From the NCBI GenBank assembly GCA_031276295.1, contig JAISNI010000191.1, positions 1 to 41,291 on the forward strand: a stretch of 41,291 nucleotides of DNA, read 5' to 3'. The first letter of the stretch is position 1; every line of letters starts with the position of its first letter. The DNA comes from Treponema sp. (GTDB taxonomy: Bacteria; Spirochaetota; Spirochaetia; Treponematales; Breznakiellaceae). Shown here piece by piece: positions 15,503 through 24,326 of the stretch. The notes beneath the pieces were generated by a model, which was not told the DNA's origin, did no database searches, and saw only the letters and a program-made list of their open reading frames with translations. Both the position numbers and the translations under genes were made by a program.

Positions 15503-17149
15503 TTATCCTTTTCCTGTATTCCCTGTTTTTATGAGCCTTATTATAAATAGAATAAAGCCGATTATCAATATTGAAACCAATATGCCCATACAGATTAATG
15601 GCAAGAAATCGCCGTATCGGGTATAAAACGCGGAGGGGCTTACCACCGGAACACTTACCGTTAAATAGCTTTCGGTGAAGGGCTTCGCCATTGCAAGAAT
15701 CTTTCCGTTAGGATCTATACCGCAGGTTTGGCCTGAAGCGGTAGACCTTACCATAGAACGGCGGTTTTCTACCGAGCGGAAAACCGCCATTGACAGATGC
15801 TGATTCTGGGCGGGGAGGCTTTTTGACCAGGCATCGTTGGAAAGATTCACGATAAGGCCGGCGCCGTTCCGTACAAAATTCCGCGAAAGATAACCAAAGG
15901 TATCTTCAAAACAGATAGGAGTTGAAAATTTCAATCCCTTGTATTCAAATACGGTCGCCTCGTTTCCCTTTTCCCAAAAATGGGTATCGGCATTTTTTAA
16001 TGCCTGATAGATAGATGGAAACTGTTTTTGATAGGGAAAATATTCCGTAAACGGCACCAGGTGAAGTTTACGGTAAAGTTTCGTTATTTCTCCCCGCTCA
16101 AAGAGCATCACCGCGTTATAATCTATCCGGTAATTATCGTAAGGGTCTGGATTTTTCCCCGCATCTTTCCTCGCGTCGTCGTTACCGATTACAAAGGGCA
16201 CATCCTGGACCGCAAGGTAATCCAGAAGTTCTTTTACAAGAACATAAAATTCATGATCATCGCGGTATGTTTTATGCCAGTAAATGCGCGGGACAAACGC
16301 GGTTTCCGACCATACCACCATGTCCGGTTTAGGATCGTTCCGCAGGGCCTCGTCCGAAAGCCGCCGCAGTACCTCAAAGTTTTTGCGGTATTCTTCAATG
16401 CCTCCAAGCCAGGGGTCCGTGTTATGCTGAATAAGGGCTATCCTGGCGTGTTGCGCATCCTCATACCTGATGGGGGAAACGATACCGTAGATCAGCGTCA
16501 GAATCAACGCGGCAAGCCAAACGCCTAACGGCGCCCATTCCTTCTTCGCAAAGGCTCTAAGGCAGGCAGGTATCTTTTTAAACTCTGTTCCCGCTTCTTT
16601 TATCCCCGCGGCAATATACACCGATGGAAACACCGCCAACGCCGAAACTCCCCATACGCCGAAAATATCCGCAATCTGGATAACCGGCAGTATCTTCCAT
16701 TGGGAATAGCCGGTGATACCGTAGGAATACCCCAAAAAACCCTGAGTACGCAGGTATTCAAAACTCATCCACATAAGGAACTGCACCATATACCCGCGTT
16801 TTTTAAACAGGAGAACCGCTATTTTAAACAGGGGGAATAGAAAAGTAAAATAGACCAAATAAATTGCTCCGACGATAAGCCCTGCCAGCGGATGAAAGAC
16901 GCTCAACCAGTAATTGAACAAACCATAGGCGGTATAACCGTACAGCGCACCCCACAGAAAACAGGCCCCAAAACTCACCCTGTTTATCAGCCAGAAAACA
17001 GGAATGTAGGCAATCCATGCCAGTAACGGAAGACCATCTTCAACAACCGGATTGGGAAAAGCAGCGGCAAACAGGATAGCTCCTGCAAAAACCGCCCCAA
17101 GGTGAATAAAAAATTGGACAATCCTGCCGCTTCCCTTGCCAAGGGTCAT
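15503..17149 (-). CDS. lnt: Apolipoprotein N-acyltransferase
   Basis: Lnt adds the third acyl chain to lipoproteins at the inner membrane. The 548-residue protein has several N-terminal membrane helices (to about residue 225), then a nitrilase-like periplasmic domain with the catalytic triad visible as E282 (WSETAF), K361 (LYRKLHLVPFTEY) and C413 (PICFEDTFG), and a final membrane helix near the C-terminus (IGFILFIIRLI). Its ATG overlaps the stop of the HU-like gene as ATGA, which indicates translational coupling. Spirochaetes carry many lipoproteins, including the one predicted at 5025-6119. Confidence 0.95.
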   Translation of the reverse strand: MTLGKGSGRIVQFFIHLGAVFAGAILFAAAFPNPVVEDGLPLLAWIAYIPVFWLINRVSFGACFLWGALYGYTAYGLFNYWLSVFHPLAGLIVGAIYLVYFTFLFPLFKIAVLLFKKRGYMVQFLMWMSFEYLRTQGFLGYSYGITGYSQWKILPVIQIADIFGVWGVSALAVFPSVYIAAGIKEAGTEFKKIPACLRAFAKKEWAPLGVWLAALILTLIYGIVSPIRYEDAQHARIALIQHNTDPWLGGIEEYRKNFEVLRRLSDEALRNDPKPDMVVWSETAFVPRIYWHKTYRDDHEFYVLVKELLDYLAVQDVPFVIGNDDARKDAGKNPDPYDNYRIDYNAVMLFERGEITKLYRKLHLVPFTEYFPYQKQFPSIYQALKNADTHFWEKGNEATVFEYKGLKFSTPICFEDTFGYLSRNFVRNGAGLIVNLSNDAWSKSLPAQNQHLSMAVFRSVENRRSMVRSTASGQTCGIDPNGKILAMAKPFTESYLTVSVPVVSPSAFYTRYGDFLPLICMGILVSILIIGFILFIIRLIKTGNTGKG

Positions 17150-17577
17150 CTGCCGCCGCCGGAATTGTTAGTAACAACGGTATCGGCGCCGGCATCCTCA
17201 AAACGCCGGCCGGTTTTGGGTGAAAGATCCGTATTGTTTATCTCTTCCGATCCTTCTTCAACGGACCCTGCATTTTCCATCTTCAATTTCCATACCTCCT
17301 GCTTCAATTCCCTGCCCGCCCGAAAACTTACAATTCCATGGGAATTAACCGAAACTATTTCCCCTGTTTTTGGATTACGGGCTTTTTTACGGCCTTTGCG
17401 GATTTTTATTTCAAAAGTACCAAAGCCCCTCAATTCAATAACCTGATAGTTAGTAAGGGCGTTTTTTATTTCATCAATGAGAAGATCAAAAACGTTTCTG
17501 ATATCCTTTCGGTTCATTCCTGTCTTCTGGTATACCGAATCGATTAACTCAACTTTCGTAATTTTTTTTTCCGCCAT
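17146..17577 (-). CDS. HU/IHF-family DNA-binding protein with C-terminal tail
   Basis: From the ATG at 17577 the 143-residue protein begins MAEKKITKVELIDSVYQKTG and contains the HU core VIELRGFGTFEIKIRKGRK-ARNPKTGE, including the NP pair at the tip of the DNA-binding arm. The HU fold ends near residue 95; about 45 extra residues follow, acidic and then Gly/Asn-rich, ending NNSGGGR, which is unlike ordinary 90-residue HU. I prefer this start because GAGG lies five bases upstream; an upstream start 12 codons earlier adds an unlikely leader. It heads the run that leads to lnt. The tail may mediate protein contacts. Confidence 0.9.
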   Translation of the reverse strand: MAEKKITKVELIDSVYQKTGMNRKDIRNVFDLLIDEIKNALTNYQVIELRGFGTFEIKIRKGRKKARNPKTGEIVSVNSHGIVSFRAGRELKQEVWKLKMENAGSVEEGSEEINNTDLSPKTGRRFEDAGADTVVTNNSGGGR

Positions 17578-17699
17578 AACACCCTCATTACTCATCCAAC
17601 ATACATATATCAACTCATCTCTTCCGCCTGTTAGTCCTCTCTACCGGATAGTATAGTACAAAAACTCCCAAAAGATTTCTTTCTATTTGAGCCGCTTTC

Positions 17700-17870
17700 A
17701 AAACGCGAACCTTAGGTTCGAGGTTAATACGAACACAAGACCCGCTGACGCAGCATTGTGATTTTTCAGGCTCAAGTCTGCGGAAACTTCGTTTCCGACG
17801 GAACCACGGTTTTAAGAGGTTGTTTTTTCAAAACTGAAGTTTTGAAAAAACCTCATTTTACAAAACAGAA
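17700..17870. repeat. Palindrome mosaic between rpsT and the HU-like gene
   Basis: Three strong hairpins with unrelated arms lie in a row: 17706-17720 (cgaacc, loop tta, ggttcg), 17781-17797 (cggaaac, loop ttc, gtttccg) and 17816-17854 (gagg plus ttttttcaaaac, loop tgaa, with a three-base bulge). The remainder of 17578-17994 has no gene; near rpsT there is a weaker ggatata/tatatcc hairpin at about 17958-17983. None has the T-run of an intrinsic terminator in the direction of rpsT. Confidence 0.55.
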
Positions 17871-17994
17871 ACCTTTGAAGTAGAGAAAAACACGGCAAGA
17901 CTTTCCATATAAAAATGAAGATACAGGCCACCGGATGAATAGATACCATCATCTCAAGGATATAGAGAGTACCCCTATATCCAAAAACAATATC

Positions 17995-18270
17995 TTACTG
18001 AGCTGCCTTGAGGGAATTAAAACTACGCTGCATACGGGACTTTTTTCGGGATGCCGTATTTTTCTTGATAATACCTTTCCGGGCGGCGCTGTCAATCTTT
18101 TTAATCATTTCCTTTAACGCCGCTTCAGCCCCGGTCAAATCCTTCTTCTGAGCCAAAACTACAAACTTCTTTGCGCTGGTGCGAACAGAACTCTTAACCG
18201 ACTTATTCCTTATGCGCCGCTCTTCACTCTGCCGATGGCGTTTTTGTGCGGATGTACCTTTACCTGCCAA
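17995..18270 (-). CDS. rpsT: 30S ribosomal protein S20
   Basis: The 91-residue basic protein starts MAGKGTSAQKRHRQSEERRI, followed by RNKSVKSSVRTSAKKFV and a C-terminal KGIIKKNTASRKKSRMQRSF, the S20 pattern. S20 binds 16S rRNA early in small-subunit assembly. The start codon is TTG (18268-18270) with AGGGGG about seven bases upstream; no ATG is available nearby. E. coli rpsT also starts with UUG and is autoregulated through inefficient initiation, so the same could hold here. It lies about 130 bases after the small zinc-ribbon gene on the same strand. Confidence 0.95.
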   Translation of the reverse strand: MAGKGTSAQKRHRQSEERRIRNKSVKSSVRTSAKKFVVLAQKKDLTGAEAALKEMIKKIDSAARKGIIKKNTASRKKSRMQRSFNSLKAAQ

Positions 18271-18397
18271 AAGAAACCCCCTATAAAAAATTATTCTACA
18301 CTCGTATCCCTTCCAATGAAAGAGACACTATAACTGGTATAGCAAGAATCCTAAAAATCCAACCATAGTTTAAAGTGATTCTCTTTCCACTCAAACC

Positions 18398-18568
18398 CTA
18401 TTTAAGGTCTGAAGGCCGTCTTCCCAATTTCTTACACTTTTCACACTCCGCCACATTCTTTATCTTCCCGTTTTCAAAAAGAGTCTTCATTTTGACTTCT
18501 CCCCCGCACCTACAATAAAATTTTTGGGTTGCGCTGGATGTACGGGAGTTTTTGCTGGTCTGTCCCAT
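18398..18568 (-). CDS. Small zinc-ribbon protein, 56 residues
   Basis: From an ATG at 18568, with a GGAG site six bases upstream, a 56-codon frame encodes a Ser/Thr/basic N-terminus, then FYCRCGGEVKMKTLFENGKI, NVAECEKCKKLGRRPSDLK and a stop. Cys19, Cys21, Cys42 and Cys45 (CxC and CxxC) would bind one zinc. The strong start signal, clustered cysteines and coding-like composition support a real gene. I do not know a named family for it. A promoter (18712-18741) lies about 140 bases before the start and rpsT lies downstream, so it may be co-transcribed with S20 and connected to ribosomes or RNA binding, which is inference. Confidence 0.75.
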   Translation of the reverse strand: MGQTSKNSRTSSATQKFYCRCGGEVKMKTLFENGKIKNVAECEKCKKLGRRPSDLK

Positions 18569-18711
18569 GATCATCTCCTTTGCCGTTCACCGGCTTAATA
18601 TCTAAACTTAAACTTGCATACAACCGGAAGGTGTTTGCAAGCGCTGGCCTTTGATGCCCCGTCTGTCTGTAAAAATGTATACCTCTTACAAACCCAAACA
18701 GGCATATATTT

Positions 18712-18741
18712 ATAATACAATAAAATAAAGAACTCTGTCAA
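18712..18741 (-). promoter_or_regulatory. Sigma-70-type promoter for the zinc-ribbon gene and possibly rpsT
   Basis: On the minus strand TTGACA (18736-18741) and TATTAT (18712-18717) are separated by 18 bases. The predicted leader to the ATG at 18568 is about 137 nt. A gcggg-ata-cccgc hairpin (18750-18762) sits just before it, at the end of the TPR gene. Confidence 0.6.
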
Positions 18742-18762
18742 TGAGAGCTGCGGGATACCCGC

Positions 18763-20025
18763 CTATTGAGGGTTAAAATTTCCTCCCAATACAAAGAGTT
18801 CAGGATCAAGCAAAGCCTTTTGAGCGCGTACCCTCCATTCACCTGCTTCAGGATGACGCCTCAGAAAATGCCATAAACGGAATGCCGCAATATGCCCGCC
18901 CGAGGCATAGTAACCTACCCCCAATTGGTATATGGTTTTAAAATAATCAACCTCGTCTATATAGCTCTGTAATTGGGGCCTCCTCTGTATCTCTACAAGA
19001 AGATTATCCAGGCTTGTAAAGGTAAAATCACTCTGAAGCCGTATTAATTCTTCGATAATGACCGTATTTTGAATGAGGAACGAAAAAAGCAGATGCTCGG
19101 CGGCCTTATCATGACGGCGATCTTCAATATATTGAAAACCCAAAAGCCGGTGCGCCTTTTCCGTTGCCTTATTATTGTACCTGTATATATTTAAAAACTG
19201 ATTTATCCCGCCGGCATCGCTTATGTCTATATTATGCACTTCATCGTAATTCAGGGTACTTATCGCGCCTCTGCGATCTTCATCATTTCTGCCAAGCATC
19301 CTGTTGACGTTAACCCAGGCAAAAGGCCCCTGGCCGTTTTCAAACGAAAGGGTATCGTATTTGAAAATTTCCCCCGCCTGTTTTTCCATCTCGGTATACT
19401 GATACCGCATACGGCAAACATCCAGCATTCGATAAAGTATATCTATATCAAAGGAAGGATTTTCCAGGAATTCCCGCTTTGCATGCGCCTTTTCGTACTG
19501 GCTCAACGCAAGGCCCAGTTCCCCTTCAACACGGTAAACTTCTCCTATCCAGTATTCAGCCTCAGGGTACTCCTTTAAACGTTTCAATACATCGAGTATC
19601 TGCACGGCGGAACTCTGCAAATTTTCACGCGGAATACGGTAGTATACTTCTCTAAGCACCCGTTCGGCTTTAGGTTGATACCTCTCCTTTATATACGCTT
19701 CAACTTGATCCAGTCTATCCCCCAAACGGCGTACTTCAGGCAGGGAAAGTAGTTCGATCATGTCTCTTTCCATACCGGTGTACATTGCCTGTCTTTCCCG
19801 GCGGGCATCCTCAAAATACATAAGGGCATTTCCGAATTCACCGTTTCTAAAATACCGCTTTCCCTTTTCCAGGCTGAACCACCACGTCCCTTCAACCTGC
19901 TGCGTCCCGGCGGTAAAAGTCAAATACAGAAAGAATATAATACACAAACTATAGGCCGGCTTTAAAAGGGGCAAGGAAACTATGGAATATCCTTTTTTCA
20001 TAAATTTATACCTTTCTTTCCTCAT
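18763..20025 (-). CDS. Exported tetratricopeptide-repeat protein
   Basis: The product (420 residues from the ATG at 20025) has a basic N-tail, a hydrophobic stretch (YSLCIIFFLYLTFTAGTQQ) that is probably a signal peptide or anchor, and TPR-like helical pairs such as EKGKRYFRNGEFGNALMYFE (about residues 50-70), AEYWIGEVYRVEGELGLALS and GVGYYASGGHIAAFRLWHFL. TPR proteins serve as scaffolds for protein contacts, here probably in the periplasm. The start was chosen because GAGGGGG, just after the ispG stop, lies a suitable distance before this ATG; an ATG eight codons later is also possible. It follows ispG on the same strand. The partner is unknown. Confidence 0.75.
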   Translation of the reverse strand: MRKERYKFMKKGYSIVSLPLLKPAYSLCIIFFLYLTFTAGTQQVEGTWWFSLEKGKRYFRNGEFGNALMYFEDARRERQAMYTGMERDMIELLSLPEVRRLGDRLDQVEAYIKERYQPKAERVLREVYYRIPRENLQSSAVQILDVLKRLKEYPEAEYWIGEVYRVEGELGLALSQYEKAHAKREFLENPSFDIDILYRMLDVCRMRYQYTEMEKQAGEIFKYDTLSFENGQGPFAWVNVNRMLGRNDEDRRGAISTLNYDEVHNIDISDAGGINQFLNIYRYNNKATEKAHRLLGFQYIEDRRHDKAAEHLLFSFLIQNTVIIEELIRLQSDFTFTSLDNLLVEIQRRPQLQSYIDEVDYFKTIYQLGVGYYASGGHIAAFRLWHFLRRHPEAGEWRVRAQKALLDPELFVLGGNFNPQ

Positions 20026-20038
20026 ACATAGCGCCCCC

Positions 20039-21208
20039 TCATAGTTTCCCCAATTCTTCCGCGAACGCTTCATCTGCCTCGGAAGCGGCTATGGTCCGCA
20101 GCATCACTCCCTTGCGGAATAAGAGCGCCTTATCCCCCGCGCCGGTAATTCCCAGATCGGCGTGGCGGGCCTCCCCCGGGCCGTTTACCACACAGCCCAT
20201 AACCGCTACGGTAATGTCCTTATCCAGGGCATACAACGCACTCTGCCATTTTTCCGTGAATCCGTGCGTATCAAAGCTGTTTCTTCCGCAACGGGGGCAG
20301 GAAACAATACTTACCCCCCTCTTCCCGCTCAGACGCCGTCCCGTTTCCCCTGTCCGGGCAGCTTCCATCTCACCGGCTATAAACCCTTTCCCCGCCATCT
20401 CCCCCGCGGCACAGAGAATCTCGCGGGCGGCAACGATCTCTTTTTCCATAGTATCCGACAGCGACACCCTGACAGTATCCCCGATGCCTTCACACAGGAG
20501 GACCGTAAGCGCCGCCGTACTCCGGCTTACCCCCGCAATGAGGGGGCCCGCCTCCGTAAGCCCTATATGGAGGGGGGTATCATTCCGTTCTGAAAAAAGA
20601 CGGTTTGCATTTATAGTATCGGCAATTGAAGACGCTTTCATTGATACCAGTATATTTTGAAAATTGAATTGCCGAAAAAGCTCCAGTTCGCGTTCGGCGG
20701 CCCATACCAGCGCCTCCGCCCTATCCAAGCTGCCGCAATCCACCGCCGCGCGCAGATCTTGGGGGAGGCTTCCGGCATTGATCCCTATCCGTATAGGTAT
20801 ATTCCGTAGCGCTGCTTTGGCAAGAACTTTTTCAACCTTGTCCCGGGATCCTATGTTTCCGGGGTTTATCCTTACCTTAGCAACAGAGAAATCCATACAA
20901 CGAAGGGCAATTTTATAATCAAAGTGAATGTCAGCCACGAGGGGCATGGAAACCATACCGGCAAGCCTGCCCAGAACTTCGGCAGCTTCCAGGTCGGGGA
21001 CCGCAAAACGGAGCAACGCGCAGCCCATAGCCCCAAGCCTTTCTATCCGGGCAACTGTCTCTTCACCGGCCTTCCCTTCCAGATCGGAAAAACTCAGGCG
21101 ATCCTTCCACATGGTCTGAATGGCCACATGAAAAGAACCGCCTATGTCAACAGCCCTGATATGATCAAAACCACCTATCCGTATGTTTTGTGATTGCTTA
21201 TTCTGCAT
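20039..21208 (-). CDS. ispG: 4-hydroxy-3-methylbut-2-en-1-yl diphosphate synthase
   Basis: IspG (GcpE) is the iron-sulphur enzyme converting methylerythritol cyclodiphosphate to HMBPP, the penultimate step of the MEP isoprenoid pathway. The 389-residue sequence has the TIM-barrel part with PLVADIHFDYKIALRCMD, KVRINPGNIG and RIGINAGSLP, and the C-terminal [4Fe-4S] region with SCPRCGRNSFD and VMGCVVNGPGEARHADLGI, which supplies the three conserved cysteines. It starts 32 bases after atpK on the same strand. No ribosome binding site is evident before the ATG, but a TATATAAGAT stretch lies close upstream, so a private, almost leaderless transcript is possible. Confidence 0.97.
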   Translation of the reverse strand: MQNKQSQNIRIGGFDHIRAVDIGGSFHVAIQTMWKDRLSFSDLEGKAGEETVARIERLGAMGCALLRFAVPDLEAAEVLGRLAGMVSMPLVADIHFDYKIALRCMDFSVAKVRINPGNIGSRDKVEKVLAKAALRNIPIRIGINAGSLPQDLRAAVDCGSLDRAEALVWAAERELELFRQFNFQNILVSMKASSIADTINANRLFSERNDTPLHIGLTEAGPLIAGVSRSTAALTVLLCEGIGDTVRVSLSDTMEKEIVAAREILCAAGEMAGKGFIAGEMEAARTGETGRRLSGKRGVSIVSCPRCGRNSFDTHGFTEKWQSALYALDKDITVAVMGCVVNGPGEARHADLGITGAGDKALLFRKGVMLRTIAASEADEAFAEELGKL

Positions 21209-21240
21209 TAGTAATCTTATATACGGGTGTGTCCCGCCCG

Positions 21241-21678
21241 CTAACCGGCCAAGCTAACCATAGAGAGAACCATCGCAAAAAGCGCAACCGTTTCGCAGAT
21301 ACCAACCACCGCGATATACTGGGCAAAACCTTTACCGGTTTCACCCTGAGCATCGGCCGCGGCGGCACCCGCCTGTCCCTGGGCTATCGCCGAAAAAGCT
21401 ATGGCCAAACCGGATGCAATACCAAAGCCGAGGTAAAGCCCCGCATACTCCGGATATGCCGTAGCGGCATTTTTCATCTGGCCCATCAATATAAAGCCGT
21501 AAAAGGTCTGAGTTAACGGCGCGCCGGCAAAGGTCAGCAGAGTCATCGGCGCGGGCTTGTTACCTACATAACAACGCTTCCACGCACCGATTGCCGCCTG
21601 TCCGGCAATGCCGATACCAATAGCTGAACCAACTGCGGCAATACCCATCACGAGACCTGCGCCCAATAATCCTAACAT
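21241..21678 (-). CDS. atpK: V-type ATP synthase subunit K (membrane rotor ring)
   Basis: The 145-residue protein is made of four hydrophobic helices, a duplicated c-subunit. It forms the rotor ring that carries ions through the membrane. The ion site residues can be followed against the Enterococcus hirae NtpK pattern: L55-T56-Q57 in APLTQTFYGF, Q100 in SAIAQGQ and the essential carboxylate E129 in GICETVALFAMVLSM. This T-Q-Q-E set is associated with Na+ binding. Only the second hairpin carries the carboxylate, as in other duplicated V-type subunits. A GAGGAG site precedes the ATG. It follows atpI and precedes ispG. Confidence 0.95.
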   Translation of the reverse strand: MLGLLGAGLVMGIAAVGSAIGIGIAGQAAIGAWKRCYVGNKPAPMTLLTFAGAPLTQTFYGFILMGQMKNAATAYPEYAGLYLGFGIASGLAIAFSAIAQGQAGAAAADAQGETGKGFAQYIAVVGICETVALFAMVLSMVSLAG

Positions 21679-21731
21679 AATTTTCTCCTCATTTGATGCA
21701 ATTTGGGAATCTTCCTATGGAATTCCATGCA

Positions 21732-23660
21732 TTATGATTTTTCCGCTTTTGCAAACGGTTTATATGCAAACCCTGACCATGTAAGCCCTAAATGCCCTGA
21801 AAATTCAAGGGTGTTTAGACGCACACCATGGACGAGTACCGACAGAACATTGAGCACTATATTCAACCCATGCCCAAAAACCAACAGGATCACACCAGCA
21901 AAAACAAGGAAACTGCCCAGCATAGGACCGGCCATCTGATTCACCGTCGCAGAAATAGACGCCCCCGCAAGACCAACCGCCCAAAGCCGGATATAGGACA
22001 TAATGTCGGAAAACACATTGGTAACACCGAGCACTACCGAAATGATATTCTTAAGGCTGTTCAGTATTGCCCCCCCTATGCTCCCCTCGTAACCGGCAAA
22101 CACAAAGCTCAGAAAAAAACCGCCCGCAAGCAGATACAAGGACAACGGTAACAGGGGTATCTGCCTGGAGGAATTGCTTACCACCAGGGTCAGAACCACA
22201 TTGAACATACCGATAAGCATGGCAAGGGAACCCAATTCCCCAAACAGCTTGAGGGACCTTATATTCCGTATGATACCCTTGATATGTGCGATGCCAAGCT
22301 GAATAAGGGCAAGAGAAAAACAGAATATCTGTAAATTTTGATCGACAACAGCCTTAGCGGTATCCGACCGTGCGGATTCGGCACCGGAGATAAGGGGCAG
22401 TGAAATACGCCGCAGAATCTCAGGAAGCGCGTCCGTTTCAATACCAAACCATGTGCAGGTAAGAATACCCCATAGCGTATTTGAAATACTTAACAACAGC
22501 AGCATTTTAAGACCCGCAGGCGCACCCTTCTTGCTTGTCTTTCCAATACCAATAACCGCGATAAGCAGCAGCAAAAAGCCGTAGCCGGCATCACCAAAAA
22601 TCATACCGAAAAACACACAGAAAAAGAGCAAAAACCAACCGGAAATATCAATCTCGCGGTAACCCGGCAGAACTTCCAGAAAATTGGTCAACGGATAGAT
22701 AAGACTCACCAAACGGTTATTTTTCAGCAGGGTCGGTACCTCGTCGTCCTCACGCGGATCATCGGCAATAAGGGCCCAACCATGTTCCGCACAGGAACGC
22801 TTGAGGATTCCCACGTCGTCCTGGGGAACAAAACCGGAGAACCAGGCAACGGCGTATTCGGAGGGGGCGTCTTCGGTAAGATCCATACCGCCCTTGGCCG
22901 TTTCAAACTCTATACTTTCATCCAGTTTTTTTATTTCGGTTTCAATCGCGTTTGTACGGTCCGTTAGTTTAACAAGCCGGCTTTCAATATCGGCAAGGCG
23001 GTCCTGTATGTCGCTCATAGCCCCGTCTATTTCCGAAAGGGACTGCCCGCCCGGATCGAAGGGCATCTCGCCCGGAATTTCCTTGTCTATGACGGCGGCA
23101 TAAACAGCGGCCTTATCCTTTCCCAAGACTATCAGTCTGACATCTTCAGGAAGCACGCCGTAAACCTTATGGGGCAGTTCATAGAGGAATATCCGTATAC
23201 CTTTTTCCGCCAGACCGGCAAGGGAATGGGGATCAAAATCCCCCCATTTTTCAATACGCGACCTTTCCTTTGTCAGAGTGAAGAACTTTTCATGGAGGGT
23301 CTTCTTCTCTTCGGCAAGTTCCATGACAAGGCTTATCAGGTCGGGCCGCGCCGCCGCATCCAGAGCTTCCGCCGAATAGAATTCCTCCGGTCTCACCTTA
23401 TCGGTTTTTCTTCGCCGGAGGTTTGTCCCGCCGTTAGACTGCCCCGATACATCCGGCATTTTTTTTGGAACAGGAACCGCCTTCAACATTCCCAATGCCG
23501 ATTCGGCTTTCAGCTTCCTGTCCAACAGTCTGCTCAGGGTTTCGGAATTCACCTGCCGTTTTTCCAGGTGCATAATCCCCAAGTCCCGCAGCTTCTCAAG
23601 GGAATCTTCCCTGGTTTTATCCATAATAACAAGGGATACTTTTTTCATCGGTACTATCAT
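21732..23660 (-). CDS. atpI: V-type ATP synthase subunit I (membrane stator)
   Basis: The 642-residue subunit (a-subunit equivalent) has a soluble N-terminal half with coiled-coil arms (about residues 1-330: VPMKKVSLVIMDKTREDSLE and later SEIDGAMSDIQDRLADIESR) and a C-terminal half with about seven membrane helices, beginning with WFLLFFCVFFGMIFGDAGYG and including SYIRLWAVGLAGASISATVN, which holds the conserved arginine of the ion path. It forms the ion half-channels and links to the peripheral stalks. The ATG overlaps the atpD stop as ATGA, with GGGGG seven bases upstream. Confidence 0.95.
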   Translation of the reverse strand: MIVPMKKVSLVIMDKTREDSLEKLRDLGIMHLEKRQVNSETLSRLLDRKLKAESALGMLKAVPVPKKMPDVSGQSNGGTNLRRRKTDKVRPEEFYSAEALDAAARPDLISLVMELAEEKKTLHEKFFTLTKERSRIEKWGDFDPHSLAGLAEKGIRIFLYELPHKVYGVLPEDVRLIVLGKDKAAVYAAVIDKEIPGEMPFDPGGQSLSEIDGAMSDIQDRLADIESRLVKLTDRTNAIETEIKKLDESIEFETAKGGMDLTEDAPSEYAVAWFSGFVPQDDVGILKRSCAEHGWALIADDPREDDEVPTLLKNNRLVSLIYPLTNFLEVLPGYREIDISGWFLLFFCVFFGMIFGDAGYGFLLLLIAVIGIGKTSKKGAPAGLKMLLLLSISNTLWGILTCTWFGIETDALPEILRRISLPLISGAESARSDTAKAVVDQNLQIFCFSLALIQLGIAHIKGIIRNIRSLKLFGELGSLAMLIGMFNVVLTLVVSNSSRQIPLLPLSLYLLAGGFFLSFVFAGYEGSIGGAILNSLKNIISVVLGVTNVFSDIMSYIRLWAVGLAGASISATVNQMAGPMLGSFLVFAGVILLVFGHGLNIVLNVLSVLVHGVRLNTLEFSGHLGLTWSGFAYKPFAKAEKS

Positions 23661-24271
23661 TCTGCGGCCCCCTGCGGATTCCTCTCCATACCGCGCTTGG
23701 CTATCTTACCGCGGACCACGGCGGCGGTTTGCTGATCCCCCAGATAAACCTGAATCTTTTTTATGTTTTCCCTGGTTTCAGGTATCTTGATCTTCTCAAA
23801 AAGATTGACCCGCTGGGTCGTAACCCGTAGCTCGTGATCCAGCCTGCGCCGCTGCTCCTCAAGGGTCCGTGCTTCCAAATCCAAAAGGAGCACCTGTTTA
23901 AGCCGCTCCACGGCGGTATCAAGCCAGAGCGGCGTCCGTACAAGATCATAGGCGGCAACGGCAAATTCCGCACCCTGGAAAAGGGGGATGGAGACGCCGG
24001 CTATGTTTCCCTCCGCGGTTTTGACGGCGGTTATCCTGAGTATATCGGGGCTAAAGACGCCCTTTTCTCCGAATACCCCTATCCAGGTTTTAAAGGATTC
24101 ATCAATGACATCCTTTTCCTGCCTGAGTTCCCGTATGCGTAGTTCCGTGGTTCTAATCTCAGCCTGAAGCTGCTGTTTTTTGAGCATTAAGGTAGGCAGA
24201 TACCGTTGATACATCTTGAGGGCGTCTTTCTGCTTTTTCAGCTCATTTTTAGTCAGCTTGATTTTCGCCAT
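23657..24271 (-). CDS. atpD: V-type ATP synthase subunit D (central shaft)
   Basis: The 204-residue protein is the rotor shaft that turns inside the A3B3 head. It has the expected two long helices: an N-terminal KIKLTKNELKKQKDALKMYQ-RYLPTLMLKKQQLQAE coiled coil and a C-terminal TLEEQRRRLDHELRVTTQRV followed by NLFEKIKIPE, a D-subunit hallmark (RRVNALE-like). Its 3' end overlaps atpI by four bases. An AAGGA site about ten bases before the ATG gives somewhat long spacing. It is 55 bases after atpB in the operon. Confidence 0.93.
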   Translation of the reverse strand: MAKIKLTKNELKKQKDALKMYQRYLPTLMLKKQQLQAEIRTTELRIRELRQEKDVIDESFKTWIGVFGEKGVFSPDILRITAVKTAEGNIAGVSIPLFQGAEFAVAAYDLVRTPLWLDTAVERLKQVLLLDLEARTLEEQRRRLDHELRVTTQRVNLFEKIKIPETRENIKKIQVYLGDQQTAAVVRGKIAKRGMERNPQGAAE

Positions 24272-24326
24272 ATCACATTAATCCTTTGAATAGAATACGC
24301 CTTTCACGAATTTCTCCAACCCGCCC

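Noticed and set aside
18750-18762. GCGGG-ATA-CCCGC hairpin as terminator of the TPR gene
   Set aside because: The stem is only five bases and no T-run follows; it directly precedes the promoter of the next gene, so its role is unclear.
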